Part shown: positions 34,384-41,895 of the stretch, one piece after another | How the letters are laid out: each line of letters begins with the position of its first letter | Numbering within the stretch: the first letter of the stretch is position 1 | NCBI GenBank assembly: GCA_001816475.1 | Contig: MHCC01000015.1 | Location: 402-42,296 of the forward strand | Length of the DNA stretch: 41,895 nt | Direction: 5' to 3' | DNA from: Candidatus Blackburnbacteria bacterium RIFCSPLOWO2_01_FULL_40_20 | GTDB lineage: Bacteria; Patescibacteriota; Microgenomatia; UBA8517; UBA10165 | Notes under the pieces: model-generated | The model's input: only the letters and a program-made list of their open reading frames with translations | Databases searched by the model: none | What the model was told of the DNA's origin: nothing | Program-made: the position numbers and the translations under genes

Positions 34384-35766
34384 GTGAAGAGGTTTTTGTT
34401 GAAGAAAATTGACTACGTATGCCTTCTCCTAATTTTTCTTTACATTCCTTTATTTTTTTACAAATTGGGCCAGTCGTCGTTGGTCAGTTGGGATGAGGCT
34501 TGGTATGCGGAGATTGCACGAAACATTTTGAGGTCTGGGGACATTTTCAATTTAACTTGGAGTGGAGAACCTTACTTTGATCATCCCGCTGGAGGTTTTT
34601 GGTTCATTGCCCTTGCATTTCGTCTTTTTGGCATTTCAGAATTTTGGGCCAGATTTACGCCTGCATTGGCCGGATTATTGTCACTGGGCATTATCTATTT
34701 ATTAGGTAAAGAACTTTTTGGTCGGGTTGTGGGTTTTGCCTCTGCCATAGCGCTGCCTTCATCGTTTTGGTTTTTATATAGATCCCGTTCGGGAAATTTA
34801 GACATTTTCTTAACACTGTTTTTCTTGTTGACACTTTTTTTGGCTTTGAAGGCGGCAAAAAATAAAAAGTATTTAATTCCATTTTCTCTCAGTCTTTCAT
34901 TTCTTTTCTTAACCAAAACCCTTGTGCCACTAACTATTATTCCGCCACTTTTTATAATCTTTTGGAGATCGAAGTCAATTGCCTTGAGAAATTTAGTTTT
35001 GCCCATATTAATAGTTGTTGTACTTGTCGGCGGATGGACTTTCTCCCAACTTCAGCACAAGGATTTTATTGACAGGTATTTTCAAGTGGGGTTGCCGGGA
35101 ATGGACGCACAAAGTAATTTAAAGGCAAATGTTTTGCAAGCAAAAGTATTGCTCCACAACGGAGTGGGGAAATGGTTTTGGCTGGGCATTGGCTCGCTTG
35201 CCATTGGTGTGTTGGCGCGGCAAAAAAGATTTTTAATATTAGCGGCCTTTTTTGTAAGTTTTGTAACTCCGTTTGCATTTTCCCAAAGAAGCGGAATTTG
35301 GCATTTGATACCGTTGCACCCAATTTTGATCTTGTCGTTTTTGGGACTTTTATATGTAATTCTTGAAAAAATAATGGGCGTGTTTTCTAGAAACAAAGCA
35401 TGGGTTGCCTTGCCAATTATTTTGTTATCTATCTATATTTCTTATCCTCAAATTAAACGTTCTTGGTATGAGTTTATTAACGTTAATCCTTATACGTCTG
35501 ACGAGGAGGTTCTCGCGCGCGAGGCTGGCAATTACCCGCAAAAACTTTTTATCGCAAGTTCAGACTTTCGGCCGGCTGCAGTGTTTTACTCAGGGAAAAA
35601 TGTTCCTCAGATGATACTTGGCATAAAGCTTCCCGATATGTTTAAAAACAAAGAGGAGTTTTTACTCATTGTGCAAGAAAATGATTTGGCCCAACCTGGT
35701 ATTTCCAAAGACTCCTACGAAATTCTCCAAAAAGATCGCGACAAAATCCTCTTGTTGAAAAAATAA
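34384..35766 (+). CDS. ArnT/PMT-like glycosyltransferase (GT-C fold)
   Basis: SWDEAWYAEIARNILRSGD and many TM segments. Confidence 0.85.
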   Translation: MKRFLLKKIDYVCLLLIFLYIPLFFYKLGQSSLVSWDEAWYAEIARNILRSGDIFNLTWSGEPYFDHPAGGFWFIALAFRLFGISEFWARFTPALAGLLSLGIIYLLGKELFGRVVGFASAIALPSSFWFLYRSRSGNLDIFLTLFFLLTLFLALKAAKNKKYLIPFSLSLSFLFLTKTLVPLTIIPPLFIIFWRSKSIALRNLVLPILIVVVLVGGWTFSQLQHKDFIDRYFQVGLPGMDAQSNLKANVLQAKVLLHNGVGKWFWLGIGSLAIGVLARQKRFLILAAFFVSFVTPFAFSQRSGIWHLIPLHPILILSFLGLLYVILEKIMGVFSRNKAWVALPIILLSIYISYPQIKRSWYEFINVNPYTSDEEVLAREAGNYPQKLFIASSDFRPAAVFYSGKNVPQMILGIKLPDMFKNKEEFLLIVQENDLAQPGISKDSYEILQKDRDKILLLKK

Positions 35767-35803
35767 AAAATAACGTGTCAATAAGAGTGATATTTCAACC
35801 CGT

Positions 35804-35824
35804 ATCACACCTCGGAGGTGTGAT
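35804..35824. repeat. Hairpin ATCACACCT-CGG-AGGTGTGAT upstream of DUF167 gene
   Basis: Perfect 9-bp stem, 3-nt loop. Confidence 0.85.
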
Positions 35825-35846
35825 GTTGGGTGTGATGTTGAAAAAA

Positions 35847-36125
35847 ATGAGAATATTTGTTAAGGCAAAACCAAAAAGTAAAAAAGAATATATCAAAAGG
35901 GCCCAAGATGGAAGCTTTATTGTGGCTGTAAAAGAACCGCCGGAAAAGGGCAGGGCAAACGAGGCGGTTTTGAAATCTTTATCTAAGTTTTTGAATATTC
36001 CTGTGTCTTCAATCAATTTTGTTTCAGGTCAAACCTCTCGTCAAAAAATTTTTGAAGCCCCAATGACTTCTCAAGACTTAGACAAAATTCCTCAAGATGA
36101 AAAGGGGCAAATTAAACTGTTGTGA
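35847..36125 (+). CDS. DUF167/YggU family protein
   Basis: MRIFVKAKPKSKKEYIK...PEKGRANEAVLKSLSKFLNIPVSSINFVSGQTSRQKI. ORF track start 35775 includes the hairpin. Confidence 0.85.
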   Translation: MRIFVKAKPKSKKEYIKRAQDGSFIVAVKEPPEKGRANEAVLKSLSKFLNIPVSSINFVSGQTSRQKIFEAPMTSQDLDKIPQDEKGQIKLL

Positions 36126-36129
36126 TTAT

Positions 36130-36525
36130 TTACTGAAGTAATTTGTAGAGTTTTGAAAGATTGTTGTCAAAAGTTACAAAGTTTGCATCTCTACTTTGGA
36201 TTTGTTTAATAATGATACAGTCTGTAAAACTTACTTCCCTTGATTGTTTATATAAATTTATTGAAAAGCTAGTGTTTTCTTTGTTGTCCGTATCCAAGTT
36301 ATTTACCAAAAATAGCTCTTCGAAAAAATTAATAATTTCTTCTTTCGGCTGTTTATAGAAAGAGCGCAAAACCCATTCCGTCTCAAGAATACAAGGGAGG
36401 GGAATGTAGATGTTGATTTTTCCGTCAATGCATTGTTTGAAGCATTTTTGTGCAATTTCAAAGCCTGGTTGCCTTTTAAGCCTGAATTCAAGAAGAATAT
36501 TCGTGTCAATTCCTATTGATTGCAT
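36130..36525 (-). CDS. PIN-domain (VapC-like) toxin
   Basis: GIDTNILLEF, LETEWVLRSFY, FTDCIIIKQIQSRDANFVTFDNNLSKL; start at MQSIG. Confidence 0.85.
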   Translation of the reverse strand: MQSIGIDTNILLEFRLKRQPGFEIAQKCFKQCIDGKINIYIPLPCILETEWVLRSFYKQPKEEIINFFEELFLVNNLDTDNKENTSFSINLYKQSREVSFTDCIIIKQIQSRDANFVTFDNNLSKLYKLLQ

Positions 36526-36784
36526 TTTTTCGTTTTTGAGCAATTTCTCGGGAGGCAAGCTCTTGAGTTTTTAACCGGATTTCTTTTAGTGTTTCTCCGT
36601 GGTCTAAATTCTTCAAATCTCCTGCGAAATCTAAGATTCTAGATTTTCTTTGCAATTTTCCTTCAAATCCGTCTTCTGTGGGGTATATCTCAACACGCAT
36701 TCCCTTTTTAAGACCAATCTTATCTCTTACCTCTTTTGGTATTGTTAACTGCCCTTTGGATGTGGTAGTAGTTGTATAACTCAT
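36506..36784 (-). CDS. AbrB/SpoVT-type antitoxin
   Basis: TTTTSKGQLTIPKEVRDKIGLKKGMRVEIYPTEDG; overlaps the PIN gene start. Confidence 0.88.
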   Translation of the reverse strand: MSYTTTTTSKGQLTIPKEVRDKIGLKKGMRVEIYPTEDGFEGKLQRKSRILDFAGDLKNLDHGETLKEIRLKTQELASREIAQKRKNAINRN

Positions 36785-36793
36785 TTCTTACTT

Positions 36794-36822
36794 AGAATAG
36801 CATATTCTTACATTGGCGTCAA
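36794..36822 (-). promoter_or_regulatory. Promoter with operator-like dyad for AbrB/PIN operon
   Basis: Minus strand TTGACG-N17-TATTCT; AGAATA-GCA-TATTCT dyad overlaps the -10; ATG begins 10 nt after the -10. Confidence 0.55.
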
Positions 36823-36990
36823 GTCCTTACCACACGGCAGACCACAAAAAGGAAATCTGTATTAGCGATGACCGTCGAAAATGCTAAACTCTCATCACTT
36901 GCAAATCTTACCAACTTATATCGGTTTTCACAGTCCTTCGCACCATCATTACTTGAAATCTATAATAATTTTGTTTACTATTAATAAAAT

Positions 36991-37434
36991 ATGCAAAAAA
37001 AATTGGCCGTTGTAGTTATTATTCTACTTTTAATAATTGCTGTAGTGCTTTTATATAACTCACGTGGCAAAAGTAATGTCTTTGTGCTTCCTCAAGCATC
37101 GACGGCAGTAAGTTCGCCAAGCCCAGTTACCGTTGCACCAAGTTCGACTTCTCTTCCATCAAGCTCGTCCAGTACCCAAACTTCTCAAGTAAGTATCAAA
37201 AATTTTGCCTACAGCCCAGCAACAATCACAGTTAAAGTTGGAACAACCATTACTTGGAAAAACGAAGACAGCGCACTCCACACTGTAACAAGTGACGACA
37301 CAAGCGGACCTTTAGACAGCGACCAATTAGCTACGGGAGACACTTACTCTGAAACTTTTTATACTGTTGGGCAGTTTAGCTATCACTGCGATCCTCACTC
37401 CAACATGAAGGCTGCTATAATAGTGACAAACTAA
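36991..37434 (+). CDS. Membrane-anchored cupredoxin
   Basis: N-terminal TM, Ser/Pro linker, VSIKNFAYSPATITVKVGTTITWKNEDSALHTVTS...FSYHCDPHSNMKAAIIV with H...C..H...M ligands. Confidence 0.93.
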   Translation: MQKKLAVVVIILLLIIAVVLLYNSRGKSNVFVLPQASTAVSSPSPVTVAPSSTSLPSSSSSTQTSQVSIKNFAYSPATITVKVGTTITWKNEDSALHTVTSDDTSGPLDSDQLATGDTYSETFYTVGQFSYHCDPHSNMKAAIIVTN

Positions 37435-37460
37435 CTCTTCTCTGTGTATAATAAGAACCC

Positions 37461-37896
37461 GTTTCAAAACTCCAATATTTGACTTCAACTTAATGTTGTC
37501 TTTGCTCAACACACATGACGTGCCGCTAGCCATTCCAACCATTGCAAGTAATCCTGTTGGAAAACCAAGAATGATCTTAGCTGACAAAGGATATGGCTCA
37601 GATAAATTAAGGTTAAAACTAGAACAAACTGGAATTAACACAAATATTCCAACCAGAAACATCAAAAACAGGAAACAACAAAAAAGCTACAATATCCCAC
37701 TAAGTAAAATGAGATTTAAAATTGAAAGAACAAATGCTTGGATAAAGAGTTTCAGGAGACTGCACTTCAGATTTGATTACACCCAGGCTTCATTTTCAGC
37801 CTTTACCTACCTGGCCTTGATAGTAATTTGCATACGAAAACTAATTTGACTAAAAATCAAAGATTAGCTGGGCTAACATCCATTGAGTTTTGAAAC
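37461..37896 (+). mobile_element. IS5-family-like remnant with 12-bp terminal inverted repeats
   Basis: GTTTCAAAACTC (37461-37472) and GAGTTTTGAAAC (37885-37896) enclose a truncated DDE transposase ORF. Confidence 0.75.
37493..37849 (+). pseudogene. Truncated DDE transposase (C-terminal part)
   Basis: MILADKGYGSDKLRLKLEQTGI...IPTRN...FKIERTNAWIKSFRRLHFRFD; N-terminal part missing. Confidence 0.85.
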
Positions 37897-37977
37897 CAGT
37901 ATAAAGATTTAATAACCAACTAAACACTCTTTTGACAAATAATTTTAAACGCATAAATCTCTTAATATTGAACACAG

Positions 37978-38319
37978 CTAAAGCGTCTTTATTTTTCCAC
38001 TTTGTTTGCCTACCTCATACCAATTAAAAGTGGCAGTGTGGTTGTCTTTTATTTCGTAGACATGGACGGTGTAAGTTTTTTCATCTTCATTATCGATTTC
38101 AACAATCCCACTTGGAACTCTTTTTAAATAGTTTTGCACATCAGGAATGCTATTAATATTGTCAAGTGCTTGTTGGGGTGTAATTAGTTGTGGGCTTTCT
38201 GTTGCTATTTGGGGTATTGTTGAGGGTTGGGTTGATTTGTTTGCATCTTGAAAGGTGTAAAATCTGGGTACAACAAGAAATAATAACAGCACAGATAACA
38301 ATATTTCCATATAAGTCAA
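37978..38319 (-). CDS. Hypothetical membrane-anchored protein, possibly PepSY-like
   Basis: N-terminal TM; ALDNINSIPDVQNYLKRVPSGIVEIDNEDEKTYTVHVYEI. Confidence 0.5.
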   Translation of the reverse strand: MTYMEILLSVLLLFLVVPRFYTFQDANKSTQPSTIPQIATESPQLITPQQALDNINSIPDVQNYLKRVPSGIVEIDNEDEKTYTVHVYEIKDNHTATFNWYEVGKQSGKIKTL

Positions 38320-38399
38320 CTTTAATATAACTGGGTAAATAACTCAAATTATGCTTTTGTTTGACATGGTATTTTCATTGGTGCTAATCTGATATTAGA

Positions 38400-39449
38400 G
38401 TGAAAAAATTCCCGCCTACACTAAAGTTTTGGCGGGCAGGCATCCTGCCCATACTTATCTTTTTTGTGGCTGTTTTTGCTTCTTTGTTCCTCATAACTCA
38501 AAAAACTAATGCACAAGAAAACGCCGATTGTCAAAATACATTTGATAAGGAACTTTACAAATGTTTGGTGGAATCTACGACATGTATTGACGCTTGTGTT
38601 GATAAGGGTAGATCAGTTATGAGCGTTTCGGTAGATGGTGCAAAAGTCAGCCTTGAGTGCCAGAGAAATACTTGTGATCCTGCCAAAGAGGCTTGTGATG
38701 ATCAGGTGAAGGCAAACTACAAAGCCTGCAAAGGCGAGGCTAAAGAAGCTAAAATTAAAGAAAATTCTCTAGAGGAATCTTGGACGTCAATTAAATTTAA
38801 AGACCCAAAAAAGGTGAATGACTGGATCATTGAAAACCTTGGTGATTATGAAATAAAACCGGCTCCCGCCAGCGAGACTCAGGTTCGGGATCGGACACCG
38901 CAGATTAAGCCCGATCAACTCGCCAAGGACTCGGTTCTTCATCAGATGATTGAAGAGCAACTAAAGGCTGGGGCAATTGCCACCAATTATAAAGATGGCG
39001 TACTGATTGAAAACCTGTTTGAAGGGAAGTGGATCTTTATTAGCCCAAATGCTCTGGTGACTTATTCTCCCGAAATAGGGAGGCATTCATATTCGGTTCA
39101 ACAAGGAGAGGTGGAGATAAAGGAGGACGTGTCTAACACCGACGTAGAGACACCTAATGCCGCAGTTAAATCCAAAGATACCCACTATTGGGTGAGTTAT
39201 GATTCGGACAAAAAAGAAACGACAGTTGGTGTTTACAAAGGAAAGGTGGAAGTTAAAACACCTGATGGAAAAACAACTACCGTATCGCCTAAGAAGGATG
39301 GTAAGCCAGGAGTGGCGGTCGTTACCCAAAAGCTTCCAGTTGCAAAACTTGCCATTGGAGGTTTAATTCCAATGGTTGTTATAGTTGGATTGTTCTTTGT
39401 TCTAAAGAGGAAATTCGCACAGAATATCTCGGGTAAAAAGAAAAGGTAA
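38400..39449 (+). CDS. FecR-like domain protein, single-pass anchored
   Basis: N-terminal hydrophobic segment, Cys-rich segment, VSYDSDKKETTVGVYKGKVEVKTPDGKTTTV, C-terminal TM plus KR tail. Confidence 0.65.
   Translation: MKKFPPTLKFWRAGILPILIFFVAVFASLFLITQKTNAQENADCQNTFDKELYKCLVESTTCIDACVDKGRSVMSVSVDGAKVSLECQRNTCDPAKEACDDQVKANYKACKGEAKEAKIKENSLEESWTSIKFKDPKKVNDWIIENLGDYEIKPAPASETQVRDRTPQIKPDQLAKDSVLHQMIEEQLKAGAIATNYKDGVLIENLFEGKWIFISPNALVTYSPEIGRHSYSVQQGEVEIKEDVSNTDVETPNAAVKSKDTHYWVSYDSDKKETTVGVYKGKVEVKTPDGKTTTVSPKKDGKPGVAVVTQKLPVAKLAIGGLIPMVVIVGLFFVLKRKFAQNISGKKKR
38434..38450. repeat. Hairpin GGGCAGG-CAT-CCTGCCC inside coding sequence
   Basis: Perfect 7-bp stem; encodes RAGILP in the signal/TM region of the FecR-like protein. 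Confidence 0.85.
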
Positions 39450-39452
39450 TTT

Positions 39453-40394
39453 CTATTTTTTCTCTTCAGGAGGTTTGTAGTCTGGGTTGAAGTAGGTGTA
39501 GAACCCCTCAACTTCTTTATGGACTTTATTAATTTCCGCAACTTTAGCGTTATACTGATTGACCAAGCCGTTAAATTGTCCAACCAGGCTATTAAATTTG
39601 TCTACATCGCCGGAATTTTTAAGTGAAGTAAGTTGATTATTCATATTGGTAAGTTTTGTGTTAAGCGGATTTAGTTCGTATTTTAATTGATCTATACGCC
39701 TTACGCGGCTGTTGAACCCACCTTTTTGAAAAAGATCTACAACTTTGTTTCTGTTGACAAAATATTGTTTGTAATACTCTTCGAGTTCCGGGGAAAGATC
39801 TTTATATTCAACACCAAACTTAGAGTGTAATTCGCTGTGAATGTCGTCCTTACCCTTTTTACTTTTCTTATCGAGGGTCTCAATTACTGTGGTTAAATGG
39901 GGGTCGTTCTGATATTTTGACAATTCCTGATCCAGAAGTGTATTGAGTTGTTCTTTCTCGCTTTGGCTCAACCTGTCATAGGCGTGGTGCAACATCTCAT
40001 GGATAGAAGCTGCGTACTTATGATCAGCAAATTTTGGGTCGTCAATTTCCAAAAGGAATATTTGCCGCCCCCCAAAAGGGCCTCCTCCGGCTTTCGGTCC
40101 AATACAAGCCAGCGCTTCCACACCACCAGCAGCGCAATATCTCTTAAATGTGCTTGCGTCAACAAATATCGGATCTGCTCGGTAAAGGATTGCTTTGCCT
40201 TTGTCGGTAAGCCCGTTTTTTTCGGCGAGTTCTGTAACCTTAGAGGCGGGCTGGTATGTTTTTAAAACTTCCTCGTCAGAACGCCGAAGTTGGGCAGTTG
40301 CAAAGAAGAGAAAACCAGCAAGTGCAAGTACCGGGACGAGAAATATTATTAAAACTATTTTAAAAGATCCTTTGTGGCTATATGAAGACGACAT
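39453..40394 (-). CDS. Membrane-anchored putative zinc metallopeptidase
   Basis: N-terminal TM; YAASIHEMLHHAYDRLS contains HExxH; coiled-coil C-terminus. Confidence 0.6.
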   Translation of the reverse strand: MSSSYSHKGSFKIVLIIFLVPVLALAGFLFFATAQLRRSDEEVLKTYQPASKVTELAEKNGLTDKGKAILYRADPIFVDASTFKRYCAAGGVEALACIGPKAGGGPFGGRQIFLLEIDDPKFADHKYAASIHEMLHHAYDRLSQSEKEQLNTLLDQELSKYQNDPHLTTVIETLDKKSKKGKDDIHSELHSKFGVEYKDLSPELEEYYKQYFVNRNKVVDLFQKGGFNSRVRRIDQLKYELNPLNTKLTNMNNQLTSLKNSGDVDKFNSLVGQFNGLVNQYNAKVAEINKVHKEVEGFYTYFNPDYKPPEEKK

Positions 40395-40414
40395 TTTAAA
40401 AATTTTTTAACGGC

Positions 40415-41059
40415 TTATTTAACCTTTAGCGAAGATGCAAGAGCGTTGGCGGCGTTTAGAAACTTATCAAAAGAACTTTGCTCTGCGGTGTAGGTAATAA
40501 CATAAGAGGTTTTATTTTTAACGCCAATAATTACCATACCCTTAAGACTTTTATCTTGGTTGCTGATTGTGTAAATCAATTGGTCAGCCGATTCTCCCGC
40601 AAGAGTTGTTGGTTTTCTGTCAAGTAAACTAAACGAAGGTGCGCTTTCACTTTGTTTTATCCAACTATCTGTTAGCTGTGCCGATGTCATATTCGGCTTA
40701 GAGGAAATATCCGTCGTCGACAGGTTGATATTGTCGACAAACTGATCGTCGTTGCTTTCTTTTGGAGATCCGAAAGCTACAACAACTCCGGCAGCTGGAT
40801 TTTCTTTTATGCTCCAAGCAGCGGAATACTCCAAACTTAGGTTCAGACTATCATTTTGATACGTTTTCGTTTCAGGAGTGGGTTCTCCCTTTGTTGCTTC
40901 GCTGGGTTGTACGGAGGAGGGTTTGTTTTCACTTTTTGAAACTTTACCTTCAAGCTTAAGGGCTCCGGATACTACTAGAAGAGCTATTGCCGCGCCTACA
41001 ACTACCACAATGATCAAAATTATACTGGCAAATCCTTTCTGGACAGAATCTTTTCCCAC
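40415..41059 (-). CDS. Hypothetical membrane-anchored protein (possibly PsbP-like fold)
   Basis: QKGFASIILIIVVVVGAAIALLV N-terminus, then a beta-rich domain. Confidence 0.5.
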   Translation of the reverse strand: MGKDSVQKGFASIILIIVVVVGAAIALLVVSGALKLEGKVSKSENKPSSVQPSEATKGEPTPETKTYQNDSLNLSLEYSAAWSIKENPAAGVVVAFGSPKESNDDQFVDNINLSTTDISSKPNMTSAQLTDSWIKQSESAPSFSLLDRKPTTLAGESADQLIYTISNQDKSLKGMVIIGVKNKTSYVITYTAEQSSFDKFLNAANALASSLKVK

Positions 41060-41132
41060 TAAATTTTATAATGTGCTCTCCAAAAAAGTTTGTCAACTGG
41101 TATTTTGCAAAAAAAGCTCCATGCTACGGAGA

Positions 41133-41895
41133 TTAGATAATGAAGGTAAGGGCTATGCCTGTTTTACCGGCTCTGCCTGTTCTGCCAATTTGATGGATAT
41201 AATCCTCATAGGTTTCCGGGAGTTCGAAGTTTATGACATGTGTAACGTTGGGGATGTCCAAGCCGCGGGAGGCCACGTCCGTTGCCAAAAGAACTTTGAT
41301 TTGTGAATCCTTAAAGCTTTGTAAAACTCGCTGTCTTTGGCTTTGTTTTTTATTGCCATGAATTGCCCCTACCTTAAACCCTCGAATGTTTAATTCTTTT
41401 TTAAGCTTTTCAATACCATGCTTGGTTCGTCCTAAGATTAGTACCTTGTCAAAGCCGTCTTGAATTAAAAGGTCGTGGAGTTTATCTACTTTTTGGGCCG
41501 GATTGGAAACTCTTACTATATCTTGGTCAACATTTTCTGAAGGCTCCTGTTTTTTAACAGTTATTGTAACAGGATTTTGGACAAAGTTTTGTAAAATTCC
41601 TTGTATTTTTGGTGAAATTGTTGCTGAGAAAAATAGAGATTGTCTGTTTTTGGGCAAAAGTGAAGTAAAACACCTAACATCGTTTATAAATCCTATGTCG
41701 ACCATCAAATCGACCTCATCCAATACTATAGTTGAGTAATCTTCCAAATATATTGCACGTTGCCGGATTAAATCTTTAAGCCTTCCTGGGGTTGCAATGA
41801 CCAAGTGGGGTCTTCTTCTAAGGTCGATAATTTGCCTGTTTATATTGGTTCCGCCGATTATTAAGGTTGAGTAAAGCTTTATATCGTAGGCAAAA
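41133..41895 (-). CDS. DEAD-box RNA helicase, N-terminus beyond window
   Basis: VIATPGRLKDLI, VLDEVDLMVD (variant DEAD box), FFSATI, ATDVASRGLDIPNVTHVINFELP, HQIGRTGRAG; frame stays open to 41895. Confidence 0.93.
   Translation of the reverse strand, partial: FAYDIKLYSTLIIGGTNINRQIIDLRRRPHLVIATPGRLKDLIRQRAIYLEDYSTIVLDEVDLMVDIGFINDVRCFTSLLPKNRQSLFFSATISPKIQGILQNFVQNPVTITVKKQEPSENVDQDIVRVSNPAQKVDKLHDLLIQDGFDKVLILGRTKHGIEKLKKELNIRGFKVGAIHGNKKQSQRQRVLQSFKDSQIKVLLATDVASRGLDIPNVTHVINFELPETYEDYIHQIGRTGRAGKTGIALTFII

Overview
The 41.9 kb AT-rich window looks like chromosomal DNA from a reduced-genome bacterium, probably Candidate Phyla Radiation/Patescibacteria (Microgenomates-like). That placement is inferred from the protein families, the very short EF-Ts and the gene order; it was not tested. 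Most of it is housekeeping: glyA (partial), folD, rpsB-tsf-frr-rseP, an archaeal-type proS, yvcK, a HIT protein, yqeY, ybeY, dnaX-ybaB-recR, cysS, a Fe/Mn SOD, two tandem phosphoribosyltransferases, and a DEAD-box helicase (partial). Also present are two VirD4/TraG-like ATPases, two toxin-antitoxin pairs, a cluster of membrane/secreted proteins and an IS5-like remnant. I recognised no tRNA, rRNA or CRISPR. The strongest second-look signals are: (1) a T-box-like antiterminator/terminator leader ahead of a frameshifted csaA-like gene and proS; (2) a 24-bp repeat element expanded five times in frame in the zinc loop of dnaX, with a single related copy in a loop of glyA, plus GATAAA/GATAGA tracts read as Asp-Lys/Asp-Arg in at least six genes; (3) an E. 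coli-like programmed frameshift signature in dnaX; (4) a PaaX-like gene flanked by inverted copies of a GCACGTGC-centred dyad; (5) many short palindromes, several inside coding sequence; (6) recurrent promoter geometry implying leaderless mRNAs.
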